NCBI RefSeq assembly: GCF_052114085.1
Contig: NZ_JBFREB010000001.1
Location: 186,001 to 250,000 of the forward strand
Source of the DNA: Leifsonia sp052114085
Lineage (GTDB): Bacteria; Actinomycetota; Actinomycetes; Actinomycetales; Microbacteriaceae
Length of the DNA: 64,000 nt
Direction: 5' to 3'
The notes under the pieces were generated by a model. The model saw nothing but the letters and a program-made list of their open reading frames with translations. It did no database searches and was not told the origin of the DNA. Made by a program: the position numbers and the translations under genes. Numbering within the stretch: position 1 is the first letter of the stretch; every line of letters begins with the position of its first letter. This document shows, piece after piece, positions 15,838 through 25,019 of this stretch.

Positions 15838-17127
15838 ATGACCGAGCTCTCAGCACCACAGCGACGGGCCGTGAACCCCTGGTGGGTGGGCTGGGTCGCG
15901 GGGATGGCATCGTTCGTAGATGGGGCGGCCCTGGTCGGAACCGGCTTGGCGCTGGTGATCTACCAGCAGACGATCGGGCTGAAACCGGAGGAGATCGGGC
16001 TGCTGACCAGTGTGCTGACCTTCGGCGTCGCAGTGGGCGCCATCATCGGCGGTCGGCTGGGGGACCGTTTCGGTCGCCGGCGCGTCTTCATCACCACGAT
16101 GCTGCTCATTGCGGTCGGTGCCACCATGGCGACCTTCGGCACCCAGTTCCCGGTGATCTTCGCCGGCATCGCCCTCATGGGAATTGCGATCGGCGCGGAC
16201 ATTCCGGTATCGCTGTCCACCATCGCGGAAGCTGCGACCGATGAGAACCGAGGCAAGATCCTCGTCTTGTCGAACCTGCTCGCCGGCGTCGGAATCGGCG
16301 CGGCCGTGCTCGTTGCAACGTTCACTGGCGGCATGGGCAGGGCCGGTGCTCAGGCGATCTTCGGCATGATCGCTATCGTCGCGGTCCTGGTCCTGGTTCT
16401 GCGGCTCAGCATCCCGGAATCGGCGTCATGGACCCAGGCCCGGAATGAGCGACGCAGTGGGATCCACACCATCCGAGCGGAGCGAACCCGGTTCCGTGAC
16501 CTGGTGAAGCCGCCGCTGCGCTTCCCGTTCCTCGTCCTCGCGGCGTTCTTCACACTGGTGAGCATCCCGATCACGCTGGTCAGCTCCTACGCAGCGTACA
16601 TCGCGGCCAACTTCGCCGGCGTCCCCGTCTCCCAGTTCTCCGTCTTCATCCTGCTCCTGGTACCTCTGGCGATCATCGTCCAGTACCTGTTCATGCGCGT
16701 GGTCGACACCCGGTTCCGGCTCACCTTCTTCCTCATCGGCGGAGTGATGTTCGTCGCCGCGTATCTGATCCCTGTGGTGTTCGGCGTGAGCCTCATCACC
16801 CTGGTGGCGATGATCCTCACCTCGGGGTTCGGCACCGTGTTCTGCGGAGAGCCGATCTTCCGGGTATGGGTCAACGAGGCCTTCCCGACCCTGTTGCGTT
16901 CGACCGGCCAGGGAGTCATCTTCTCCGGGGCCCGGCTGGTCCCCGCGCTTCTGCTCGCCCCGATCCCGGTGCTGCTGACCACATCGCTGCCAGGGTTCCT
17001 GATCGTGATGTCCGTGCTCGCCGCGGTCGGTGTCGGGATCGGCTGGTGGGGGGTGCGCAGCGGCCGCATGATCAACGAATTCGACCATGAGACCGAACCG
17101 GTCGACGAGACCGCCGTTTCGGCGTGA
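15838..17127 (+). CDS. MFS transporter (sugar/metabolite porter type)
   Basis: 429 residues from ATG 15838 (GAAGGAGAAGACA upstream). Twelve hydrophobic segments are visible, with the family loop motif GGRLGDRFGRRRVF between TM2 and TM3 and IPESASWTQARNE at the central loop. It is the first gene of a three-gene plus-strand operon followed by two ester hydrolases, so the substrate may be an ester or its hydrolysis product. The exact substrate is not readable from sequence. Confidence 0.85.
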   Translation: MTELSAPQRRAVNPWWVGWVAGMASFVDGAALVGTGLALVIYQQTIGLKPEEIGLLTSVLTFGVAVGAIIGGRLGDRFGRRRVFITTMLLIAVGATMATFGTQFPVIFAGIALMGIAIGADIPVSLSTIAEAATDENRGKILVLSNLLAGVGIGAAVLVATFTGGMGRAGAQAIFGMIAIVAVLVLVLRLSIPESASWTQARNERRSGIHTIRAERTRFRDLVKPPLRFPFLVLAAFFTLVSIPITLVSSYAAYIAANFAGVPVSQFSVFILLLVPLAIIVQYLFMRVVDTRFRLTFFLIGGVMFVAAYLIPVVFGVSLITLVAMILTSGFGTVFCGEPIFRVWVNEAFPTLLRSTGQGVIFSGARLVPALLLAPIPVLLTTSLPGFLIVMSVLAAVGVGIGWWGVRSGRMINEFDHETEPVDETAVSA

Positions 17128-17143
17128 GGACCCAGGAACAACG

Positions 17144-18280
17144 ATGATGACGTTGATCAGCACCGACGGGTACGTGGCCGAAGGATTCGGGAAGGTCGCG
17201 GACGCCTTCGCCGAGAACTTCGCCGAGCGAGGTGACACCGGAGCGGCATGCACGGTCTACGTGGACGGCGAACTTGTCGTCGACCTCTGGGGCGGCAGCA
17301 CCGGTAGCGGCCCCTTCACCCGCAACACGCGGAGCGTGATGTTTTCCGTCAGCAAGGGGATCACCGCGGTCTGCCTGCTGATGGCCGCCGAGGAAGGCCT
17401 GCTCGAGCTCGACGCACCCGTCGCGCAGTACTGGCCCGAATTCGGCGCGCAGGGCAAAACGCGGCTCACCGTGCGGCAGCTACTGGCGCACCGAGCCGGC
17501 CTGATAGCTCCCGACGAGACCATGACCGTCGAAGAACTGCGCGCCTGGTTCCCGGTCACCGACGCCCTCGCCCGGCAGGAGCCGCTCTGGCAGCCCGGCA
17601 CGGCCTTCGCCTACCACGCTCTGACCATTGGTTGGCTCGCGGGAGAAGTACTGAGGCGAACCACGGGCAAGCGACCCAGCGAATGGCTCCGTGACAGGGT
17701 CGCCGGCCCGCTCGGGCTGTCGATGACCTTCGGAATCGGCGCGAGTGATGCGGATTTCGCCCCTCTGGGTGAGCCGCTGCCCAGCACCCCCCCGGCGGCC
17801 GTTGCCATCTCAGACCTTGACCTGATCGAGCGGGTGATGGGGATGAACGGCGCGTTCGACGGCCTGGACATCTTCGCCAGCGCGAACGGACCAGAGTTCC
17901 TCTCCTATGAGATCGCCGCGGGGAATCTGGTCACGTCCGCGCACGACCTCGCCCGGGCGTATGCGGCGACCGTCAGCGACGTCGACGGGATCCGGCTTCT
18001 GCGACCGGACACCATCCGGGATGCGCGCCTCCCAGTCTCCGCCGGGGCCCCGTTCGTCGGTGTCGATGCCGGCCACCGGTGGGGGACCGGCTTCATGCTG
18101 AACTCGGCAACCCGGCAGATGGCCGGCGAGGGAAGCTTCGGCCACGACGGCGCTGGAGGGCAACTCGGCTTCGCCCGCCTGGAAGGCGAGGTCGCCCTCG
18201 GATACCAGACCCTCCGCCCCGGCGGCGAATCCGACACCCGGGCGGAAGAACTCTGCCGCGCACTACGCCACTGCCTCTAA
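17144..18280 (+). CDS. Class C beta-lactamase-fold serine hydrolase (EstB-type esterase)
   Basis: 378 residues from ATG 17144 (17147 also possible; AGGAAC upstream). The SxxK catalytic motif is SVSK (68-71), preceded by NTRSVMF. The Tyr of the second motif is probably Y156 in FAYHALTIGW. AHRAGLI (around 115-121) and HDGAGGQLGFARLE near the end match esterase-like members of this family. There is no signal peptide, which argues against a periplasmic antibiotic beta-lactamase and for a cytoplasmic esterase. It lies between the MFS and HSL-esterase genes. Confidence 0.85.
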   Translation: MMTLISTDGYVAEGFGKVADAFAENFAERGDTGAACTVYVDGELVVDLWGGSTGSGPFTRNTRSVMFSVSKGITAVCLLMAAEEGLLELDAPVAQYWPEFGAQGKTRLTVRQLLAHRAGLIAPDETMTVEELRAWFPVTDALARQEPLWQPGTAFAYHALTIGWLAGEVLRRTTGKRPSEWLRDRVAGPLGLSMTFGIGASDADFAPLGEPLPSTPPAAVAISDLDLIERVMGMNGAFDGLDIFASANGPEFLSYEIAAGNLVTSAHDLARAYAATVSDVDGIRLLRPDTIRDARLPVSAGAPFVGVDAGHRWGTGFMLNSATRQMAGEGSFGHDGAGGQLGFARLEGEVALGYQTLRPGGESDTRAEELCRALRHCL

Positions 18281-18297
18281 CGTCAGAAGGAATTCTC

Positions 18298-19284
18298 ATG
18301 CCACTTGATCCGATCCTCACCGCCTTCGTCCCTACCCCCCCGCTGCCCGCCGAGATCGACTTCCCCGCCTGGCGCGCCCAGAGCGAGGCGGACGGGGCTG
18401 CCCTGGTCGAGCTGGTCGCGGAACCCGGTCCCGACGTTGCTGAGAAGCGCATCGTGCACATTCCCGTCGAGGGGGGCACGATCGCTCTGGCGATCTACCG
18501 CCCCTCTCTGGGCGAGACGCTTCCCGCGCACCTGTACTTCCACGGCGGCGGCTGGGTCGCCGGTACCGGGCTGAGCGTATACACGGACATCATCGGCCGG
18601 GAACGAGCCGTCGGCGCCCACTGCGTCGCCATCACGGTGGACTACCGGAAGGCACCCGAGCACCAGCACCCCATCCCGCTGAACGACTGCCAGGCCGCAC
18701 TGCTCTGGGTCATCGAGCACGCCGACGAGATCGGTGTCGACGCGTCGCGGATCACCGTGGGCGGCGGATCGGCCGGCGCGAACCTCGCTGCCGCGCTGTG
18801 CCTCAAGAACCGCGATGAAGACGGTCCCACTATCCTCTTTCAACTTCTCGAAGTGCCGGCAGTCGACCTCACCATGAGCCTGCCCTCACACTCCGACGCG
18901 GAACTCGGCTCCAACTATGCCCTCCACCGCGAAGACGTCGAACGGCTCGTGACCTTTTACCTGGGCGAGGACGGCGATCCACGTGACCCGTACGCCTCAC
19001 CCCTACTCGCGGAAACTCACGCCGGCCTGCCGCCGGCCCACATCATGCCCTCCGAGTTCGACCTGCTCCGCGACGACGCCGAGGCCTACGCTGAGAAGCT
19101 CCGGGACGCCGGCGTTTCCGCCACGTCCTCCCTGCAGCTCGGCCATATCCATCCCTCCAGCGCGTTCACGAAGATCATGCCCGCCGCCCGCGCATGGCGG
19201 GACGAGGCAATCGCCACCCTGCGCGCAGTCCACAGCGGACACCTCGACGATGCCCGTTCTGCCGACCAAGCTGCGCAGTCGTGA
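18298..19284 (+). CDS. HSL-family (type IV) alpha/beta-hydrolase esterase
   Basis: 328 residues from ATG 18298, AGAAGGAA upstream. The oxyanion motif HGGGW is at 82-86, with YRKAPEHQHP characteristic of the hormone-sensitive lipase group. The nucleophile is Ser158 in GGSAG (156-160), the Asp lies in SEFDLLRDD, and the His in GHIHPSSAF. It is cytosolic and the last gene of the TetR-controlled operon. With the serine hydrolase before it, the operon probably imports and cleaves small ester compounds. Confidence 0.88.
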   Translation: MPLDPILTAFVPTPPLPAEIDFPAWRAQSEADGAALVELVAEPGPDVAEKRIVHIPVEGGTIALAIYRPSLGETLPAHLYFHGGGWVAGTGLSVYTDIIGRERAVGAHCVAITVDYRKAPEHQHPIPLNDCQAALLWVIEHADEIGVDASRITVGGGSAGANLAAALCLKNRDEDGPTILFQLLEVPAVDLTMSLPSHSDAELGSNYALHREDVERLVTFYLGEDGDPRDPYASPLLAETHAGLPPAHIMPSEFDLLRDDAEAYAEKLRDAGVSATSSLQLGHIHPSSAFTKIMPAARAWRDEAIATLRAVHSGHLDDARSADQAAQS

Positions 19285-19567
19285 CCGCGTCGTCGGTTTC
19301 CGCGTGACCGCCGCCACTCCCGGTGCCGGCGCCGCGGGCGCCTCCGACTCGTCCGGCACCAAGGATCGTGTCGAAGGCGCCCAGAAGCGGGTGGCGAATA
19401 TCGACCGGACCACGCCGACGCCATCGCGTGCACTGGTTAGATGCCGTCCTGGGGGCGCCGCATCGTCAGTTCTGCATCCCGTTCGATACCCGGTACACGA
19501 GCCTGAGCGAGGAGCGGTATTCCAGACCCTGGCGCAAGAACGCTAGCGCCGTCAGGCAGGATCGAGC

Positions 19568-19990
19568 TCAACTTTCGTTGCCGGGCCCATCGGAGCGCTC
19601 GTCGACGACGGTGTGCCCTGCCGCGACCAAGCTCGACACGGCGGCCTCAAAGGAACGCGCGGGGACGAATACCAGGTCTGCTGACATGGTGGAGGCGACA
19701 AAAATGGGGATACCTGCGACCGACAAGGGAGCGATCAGGGACACGGTCATGCCGGCCGTATCGAGGTCGTGCGCCGTGTCGCCTGTGTACAGAGCTATCC
19801 AGTCCCCGCTACTGCCAGCGTCCTCCACAAAGGTCTGCTCATCGTCCACGACGACCGTGACCATGCGGGCGTTGTCAACGTCAGCCGATCGCGTCGAGCC
19901 GGCCACCGTGTAGGTGCCGGAGAGCCGCCTTACCCGCTGTGCAACGATTGGGATCGTCAGCTTAGGGGTGGGAGTCGGGTATTCAGTCAC
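19568..19990 (-). CDS. ACT-domain protein (CASTOR-like)
   Basis: 140 residues starting at GTG 19990. No Shine-Dalgarno is visible and a TAATGT box is close upstream, so it may be leaderless. The sequence has two ACT-like halves. The second, GMTVSLIAPLSVAGIPIFVA then STMSADLVFVPARSFEAAV and LVAAGHTVVDE, matches the amino-acid-binding ACT fold of the CASTOR/POLLUX-like family. A ligand-sensing role is likely; no linked enzyme or regulator domain is present. Nothing gene-like is visible in 19285-19567. Confidence 0.7.
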   Translation of the reverse strand: MTEYPTPTPKLTIPIVAQRVRRLSGTYTVAGSTRSADVDNARMVTVVVDDEQTFVEDAGSSGDWIALYTGDTAHDLDTAGMTVSLIAPLSVAGIPIFVASTMSADLVFVPARSFEAAVSSLVAAGHTVVDERSDGPGNES

Positions 19991-20217
19991 GTGAAGACAT
20001 TACAAGTCAGGCCTTCATCAGCTGTGGCAGTGTTGCACCCGACTTCTCGGGGGAGAGAGCGCGCGCCGGGGAGGCCTACGCGATGAATCGATTCCGCGTA
20101 GAGGACTGATGGCGTTTGTCGACTGTCGGGTCTTCCACTTGGCAGGCCCCAACATCTCCGTGGGCTGCCACTACAGCGGCGTGAGTCGGCAGGCGTCCTA
20201 GTGCTAGCGTCGCCCGC

Positions 20218-20511
20218 ATGACTGTTACCTCCCTCCTCGACCTGCGCTTTGCGACCGACCACCTCGAGGACGGACCGCGCGCGCTGCTTGACATCCTCGC
20301 GGACACGCGCGCTTTCGACGGTTGCCTTAGTGTGCAGGTCGCCATGGATGTGACAGACCCCGCACACGTGATTGCGGTCGAGCACTGGCAATCGCTTGAG
20401 CATGACGAGGCCTACCGGGCCTGGCGGGCCGGGCCCGGCGCTTCGGGACTAGGCAACTACCTGGCGGGACCGCCAGTACTGACACGGTTCAGAGACGTCG
20501 TGTCACTGTGA
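20218..20511 (+). CDS. ABM-domain (antibiotic biosynthesis monooxygenase-like) protein, copy 1
   Basis: 97 residues, one ferredoxin-like ABM domain: LLDLRFATDHLED, RAFDGCLSVQVAMD, HVIAVEHWQSLEHDEAYRAW and LAGPPVLTRFRDVVSL. Members are dimeric cofactor-free oxygenases or heme/quinol-modifying proteins. ATG 20218 has no Shine-Dalgarno sequence but TAGCGT sits about ten bases upstream, so the mRNA is probably leaderless. A second copy about 4.2 kb downstream differs at roughly a dozen positions and has lost this ATG. Confidence 0.78.
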   Translation: MTVTSLLDLRFATDHLEDGPRALLDILADTRAFDGCLSVQVAMDVTDPAHVIAVEHWQSLEHDEAYRAWRAGPGASGLGNYLAGPPVLTRFRDVVSL

Positions 20512-20740
20512 CTCTCGATAGCTTGAGCCGACTCGCTCCCACTTGACGCCGCGCTCCACGCGAAACGAATCGTGAGGGGGGAGTGCCGCATTTTCAGCCC
20601 GTACTTGGAGATCGACGTCGGGCGACGAGCCCCCACAAAGAGCCCACACTGAGGTCCTTGAAGGCCGCCCCATGTGAGTGAACAAGCGCGTCATCTCGCT
20701 AATTTGAGGGCACCTGGGAACCGCTCAGGGGGCCGCGGCA

Positions 20741-20757
20741 GGGGTTCAAATCCCACC
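20741..20757 (+). other. tRNA T-arm-like remnant
   Basis: GGGG-TTCAAAT-CCC has the T-loop sequence with a stem of at least three pairs. No cloverleaf can be completed upstream. It is followed 50 bp later by a direct-repeat element that also occurs after the 26.7-kb tRNA fragment. Confidence 0.4.
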
Positions 20758-20808
20758 GTGTTCGTCGATGTGCGAGTCAGCACCGGCCCGACCTGCTGAG
20801 CGAGTACG

Positions 20809-20829
20809 TGGACACAATTTGGACACACT
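20809..20829 (+). repeat. Direct repeat DR-L
   Basis: Internally tandem TGGACACAATT / TGGACACACT. The same 21 bases with a single T-to-C change occur at 26841-26861 in the same orientation, so this pair brackets about 6.0 kb of accessory genes. Confidence 0.7.
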
Positions 20830-21236
20830 TGTGCGACGTGCGTGTGATTGGAGGCGGCTCGATTGGCCGCGATTCCTTGGATTTCCGCGACTTTCGACCT
20901 TCGCACAGAGCATGCGAACCCTGCCATACGAGCACACGGCTCACAATCGCGACGATGCGACTTCAAGACGCAACGCGTGCCGGCTATCAGCGCATACCTC
21001 GGGACGAATCCGAACCTGAGCAGTAGTCTCGCCTGTATCTGCTCAGGAAAAAGTCAGTTCCTTCCCGCTCGTCGACGCCGCACCAGGTTCGAACGGCCGG
21101 AGAATCATCACCCCTTTTGGGGATGAATGAGGCTTCAGTTTTTCGAGACGATTGGAATCCGGGGGTGGTCGGATAGGTAGTGGCTGAAGCCTCTGGAGTC
21201 ACCGACCGCTGACCCTACCGATCTGGCAAAGTCACC

Positions 21237-22031
21237 TTGATATTGAACGACATCGCAACGCTCATCCTCGGAGTTCTTACCCTCGGGTGGACCATCTGGA
21301 CCGCCCTTCGTGCTTCACGTGAGAAGCGCTCGTTCGAGAGAATCGAGGGGCTACTGAAGGTCAAGTCCACGCTTGAGCACCTGGGCACTCGCGGCCTAGA
21401 TCCCTCCGTCGGTCAAGAGCGCCGCGACAAATCACAAAAAGATCAGCTGGAAACGGTAACCGTCGCACTAAGGCGGGTCTCCGCAACGTACGTGGGACTG
21501 GTCCATAAGGCTGTGCCATCGTATCTTGCGGCCGCAATCTTTCTTGCCTACGCGCTCTGGTCGGGCATCATGACCTACGGGCTCCTCAATCCGAAGCCGG
21601 CACCCGGCAAATCGATCGATAGCGCGACGGCAACAGCAAATGGCATCGCGGCCATCGTTGCTCTAGCGCTGTGTGTCGGCTTTCTGATTCTTGCAATCCT
21701 GCAGTGGGTCCGCGCTCGTCGTGCTCGCGTGGTCCTTCGCGACGCAGGAATCGACCTGCGAAGGCCGTCGGAGAAGGCAAAAGCGTATGCGGGCGCGATC
21801 GGCAGACTCTTCTCCTCTGGAGCTCCTAACGCCGGTGTGGTTGCGGCTGTCCAGGTCCAGGAAAGGTCAGATTCTCTTGCGTCAGAAGGCATCGATGGAT
21901 TGCGTCCCTGCGATGCTGTGCCGCTGACTGTCGATGGGGCACCGCTCTCAGCTTCGGCCCCAAGCGGAGCGGGAGCCGATGAAGCGGGGCAGACAGCTAC
22001 CGCCCAGCTCGCGACGCCGGCGAGCGCGTAG
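21237..22031 (+). CDS. Three-TM membrane protein of an accessory operon
   Basis: 264 residues; only TTG starts (21237 or 21243) are available and the true start is uncertain. TM1 is near residues 3-24 (IATLILGVLTLGWTIWTAL). A basic cytoplasmic segment (RASREKRSFERIEGLLKVKS) follows, then TM2 near 94-118 (YLAAAIFLAYALWSGIMTYG) and TM3 near 134-157 (NGIAAIVALALCVGFLILAI). The tail after RRARVVL is hydrophilic and Ala/Ser-rich. No family is recognised. It is followed 75 bp later by the PIN-like protein on the same strand, which also ends in TM helices, suggesting a shared membrane complex. Confidence 0.65.
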   Translation: MILNDIATLILGVLTLGWTIWTALRASREKRSFERIEGLLKVKSTLEHLGTRGLDPSVGQERRDKSQKDQLETVTVALRRVSATYVGLVHKAVPSYLAAAIFLAYALWSGIMTYGLLNPKPAPGKSIDSATATANGIAAIVALALCVGFLILAILQWVRARRARVVLRDAGIDLRRPSEKAKAYAGAIGRLFSSGAPNAGVVAAVQVQERSDSLASEGIDGLRPCDAVPLTVDGAPLSASAPSGAGADEAGQTATAQLATPASA

Positions 22032-22106
22032 TCGGCCGCCCAGAAGACGTCAGTCAGCCCGTCTCGGGCCAATCGGAGCCGTCAAGGTCAGGGCCTCCCG
22101 ATACTG

Positions 22107-24245
22107 TTGAGCCGCCCTTCCGCGAAAGGAAATTGCATCATCGAAGCGTCTGCAAACACCTTGCTTGGTTACGCGGTACTCCGCGCGAACTACAACTCAA
22201 ACGCAACTGCCTATTTGGACAGCTTTCGGCCGTTCGTCTTATCGGTACTGGCCGAATCATCAAAGCCGTACCTCGAACGAAATGCGATCGCGGACACGAT
22301 CCGCGCCAAGTTCGGCATCGAAATCCCGTCCTTGGTTGTCCGAAGGCTTCTCCGCGGAGCCGGACGTGCGGGCTTGACAGAGAGCGTCGGAGACAAGGCC
22401 GTATCCATCACCGAAAAGGGCCTGGCCGCAGCGCCCGCACTCCAGCAGGAAGTCACCCAGTACCAACAGCGGCAGTCCGACCTGATTGCGTCCTTCGGCT
22501 CGTTCGTACGAGAACGATTCCCTGATCATGCTGAGGTTTTGTCCGACAATCCTGGCGGTCTTCTCGCCCGCTATTTCGAGCGGCACGCTGCCCCGCTCCT
22601 CAACCAGGGTCTCCGTGGGAAGGGACAGGCGACTGAACAGACGCCAGGTGCCGACTTTCTAGTGGCGTCTTTCGTCACTTATCTGGCGGAGCAGGACCAG
22701 CAGCGATTTGGCTATGTCGTGGAGGCTGCCAAGGGTGCCATGCTCGCCGCTGTCCTCTTGCTTGACACTTCGGGCTTCAAGGATTCGCTGGCGGATCTCA
22801 GTCTCGTGTTCGACACACCCGTCTTGATGGACGTGCTTGGATTTCACGGCGAGTTCGCGCAAGTCGCGGCAAAACAGCTCGTCCAACTTGCGCGAACACA
22901 GTCTGCCAAGCTGGTGACCTTCGACCACAGTGTGAGTGAGCTCGAGGGGATCTTGGAGCACATTGCGCAGGCTCTCCGAAAAGGTAGTCGCAGCCGCTCG
23001 ACCTCCACCGGCTACCTGCACTTCGCTGACATCGGAGCGTCACCGGCAGACCTGGCGCTGCTTCTATCGCAGGTTCGAGACCTCCTGTCCGACGCGCTGA
23101 TCGAGGTGATTCCTCGGCCGGACGGCTACTACAAATACGGTTTGGACGAGACAAGGCTTGAAGACCTTATTCAGTCGAAGGTCCACTACTTCCAGGACTC
23201 AGCGCGCATCAACGACGTCATCTCCTTGTCCTCCACGCACAGGCTTCGGGAGGGTCGCAAGGCTAAAGGGCTGGAGCATTGTCGCGCAGTCTTGGTCACT
23301 TCCAACGCGAACCTGGTGATGGGGGCGGTTGAGTTCGATGAGCGGGGAGACGGGTTCCCGCTTGCCATCACGACTGACGCGGTGGCGAGCATCCTATGGG
23401 TGCGCAGTCCGGCCTCGGGACCGGATACCCCACGCGAGATGCTCCTCGCTTCCGCCTACGCCGGGATGCAGCCCAGCCCTAGCACTTGGTCCCGATACCT
23501 GGATGAGGTCGAACACCTGGAGTCGACCAACGCGGTGAGCGCCGATGAGGCCGTCCTCCTTCGGACCAGCCGAGCGAGTCGTCAGTCCCTCATGGAAGAG
23601 ACGCTCGGCCAAAGCGAAGCCGTGAGCATCGAGTCGCCGATTAACGCGCTCAACCGAGTCCGAGATGAGGTCGCTGCGCCACTGGAGGGCAAAGTCCGGG
23701 CTCTTCAGGAAGAGGCGGCGACCGCCGCTGCAGCCGCAGAATCGGCTGCCAGTGACCGCGCAAGAGAGGTCAGTGCACGCGCCGTTGCAGAGCAGCAGCT
23801 CGCTGACGTTTTTGAGGCGAACCGCCGCCTCGAAGCTGAAATGGCACGTCACGCCGAGGACGAAGCGACGAAGCGGCGAAACATCCGAATGCGTTCCGAA
23901 ACAGTTGCCCGTCGAGTGAGGTCCGCCACCGTGTGGACCGTCCGAGCGGGCGCGCTCATTCTCATCGGCTGGGCCGCCTGGATCCTAATTTCTAGGCCGG
24001 ACCCCTCCGACCGGGTGGGGGTGATCGTGGCCGGGTTGGTGGGAGTTGCCGGGCTCGTGTTGGCAGTGCTGCCGCCTCTGGGCAAGTCGCTTGACCCGTT
24101 TGAACTTTGGCTGCTCCAACAGGGCGAGCGTCGGCGACTCATGAACGCCGGCTACGCAGTCGGCGGTTCCACTTCAGCAGAGCGTGCGGCGGCCGTTCAC
24201 GGCGCTGACACTGCGACGACTTCCCTTGGGGCGGAAACGAAATAG
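22107..24245 (+). CDS. wHTH + PIN-like nuclease + coiled coil + two-TM protein
   Basis: Up to 712 residues; the TTG at 22107 is the only early start seen and is uncertain. Residues 30-110 look like a winged-helix region (IADTIRAKFGIEIPSLVVRR then LLRGAGRAGL). Residues 230-430 resemble a PIN-like fold: Asp236 in LVFDTPVLMDVLG, Glu278/Glu280 in SELEGIL, Asp370 in INDVISL, then VLVTSNANLV and LAITTDAVASILWV. An Ala/Glu-rich coiled coil spans about 520-600, followed by TM helices near 608-628 and 636-657 and a cytoplasmic tail. PIN-fold proteins are often ribonucleases. Together with the preceding membrane gene it makes a plausible defence or toxin module; this is inference. Confidence 0.7.
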   Translation: MSRPSAKGNCIIEASANTLLGYAVLRANYNSNATAYLDSFRPFVLSVLAESSKPYLERNAIADTIRAKFGIEIPSLVVRRLLRGAGRAGLTESVGDKAVSITEKGLAAAPALQQEVTQYQQRQSDLIASFGSFVRERFPDHAEVLSDNPGGLLARYFERHAAPLLNQGLRGKGQATEQTPGADFLVASFVTYLAEQDQQRFGYVVEAAKGAMLAAVLLLDTSGFKDSLADLSLVFDTPVLMDVLGFHGEFAQVAAKQLVQLARTQSAKLVTFDHSVSELEGILEHIAQALRKGSRSRSTSTGYLHFADIGASPADLALLLSQVRDLLSDALIEVIPRPDGYYKYGLDETRLEDLIQSKVHYFQDSARINDVISLSSTHRLREGRKAKGLEHCRAVLVTSNANLVMGAVEFDERGDGFPLAITTDAVASILWVRSPASGPDTPREMLLASAYAGMQPSPSTWSRYLDEVEHLESTNAVSADEAVLLRTSRASRQSLMEETLGQSEAVSIESPINALNRVRDEVAAPLEGKVRALQEEAATAAAAAESAASDRAREVSARAVAEQQLADVFEANRRLEAEMARHAEDEATKRRNIRMRSETVARRVRSATVWTVRAGALILIGWAAWILISRPDPSDRVGVIVAGLVGVAGLVLAVLPPLGKSLDPFELWLLQQGERRRLMNAGYAVGGSTSAERAAAVHGADTATTSLGAETK

Positions 24246-24413
24246 TACTCAACCCGCGCTCACCCCGTACATTGAAGCGAATTTAGCGTCGCTCTAATCG
24301 GTACTGCGAAAACGAAAACCGCACAGAGTCAGGAAGTAGGCGAGGACCTCGCGAGACAGAAGCAAACGTCGCACCTGCGTACTGAGCATCGTCCCAGTGC
24401 TAGCGTCGCCCGC

Positions 24414-24707
24414 ACGACTGTCACCTCCCTCCTCGACGTGCGCTTTGCGGCCGACCACCTCGAGGACGGGCCCCGCGCGCTGCTCGACATCCTCGCGGAC
24501 ACGCGCGCGTTCGACGGCTGCCTCGGCGTGCAGGTCGTCACGGACGTCACCGGCCCCGCACACGTGATTGCGGTCGAGCACTGGGAGTCGCTCGAGCATG
24601 ACGAGGCCTACCGCGCCTGGCGGGCTGGGCCCGGCGCTTCGAGACTGGGCGACTACTTGGCCGGACCGCCAGCGCTGACACGGTTCACCGACGTCGTCTC
24701 GCTCTGA
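24414..24707 (+). pseudogene. ABM-domain protein, copy 2, start codon lost
   Basis: The frame from 24414 is about 88 percent identical in protein to the copy at 20218, but the ATG has become ACG (upstream context GTGCTAGCGTCGCCCGC unchanged). Translation could still begin at the GTG at 24438, losing the first eight residues, which form the first beta strand. The rest is open to the stop with mostly conservative changes, so the loss is recent or the shortened form works. The two copies flank the membrane/PIN operon. Confidence 0.65.
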
Positions 24708-25019
24708 CCCGTGATGCCCTTCACCCGGCTCGCCCGCGCTCGTCGCAGACGAATTTCTAGTGGGCACTGGCCGGTTTTAGGCATATGCTCCGGTGTTGAT
24801 GTGCGGCGCCGAATCCCCACAATGCCCCGCAACTCTAGTCAGCGAGGACCGCCCCATGTGAGTAAACAAGCGCGAAATCCCGCGGGTTTGATTGCACCTC
24901 GAGACCGCTCAAGGACTACGTCAGGGTTCAAATCCCGGCGTCTCGTCGACCAATGAGCGACGCGGACGCGGCGGATATGACGAGAGCGTTGGCGAACAGA
25001 AACCTCGGTGACGCCACAA
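24708..25019. other. Intergenic stretch repeating the region after ABM copy 1
   Basis: Contains CCGCCCCATGTGAGT then AACAAGCGCG (24848-24873), also present downstream of copy 1. A T-arm-like GGG-TTCAAAT-CCC follows at 24924-24936 (tRNA remnant, no cloverleaf). No gene is supported. It lies between two convergent transcription units. Confidence 0.45.
24924..24940 (+). other. tRNA T-arm-like remnant
   Basis: GGG-TTCAAAT-CCC followed by GGCG. Position relative to the upstream ABM copy and the ATGTGAGT block matches the remnant at 20741, so both are parts of one ancestral duplicated segment. Confidence 0.4.

Larger units (their letters stand above)
20512..21236. other. Intergenic left flank of the accessory island
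   Basis: About 725 bp without a supported gene. It contains a tRNA-like T-arm remnant (20741-20757), a direct-repeat element (20809-20829) and presumably the promoter for the membrane-protein/PIN operon. The block around GCCCCATGTGAGT and AACAAGCGCG (20672-20695) is repeated near 24850. Confidence 0.5.
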
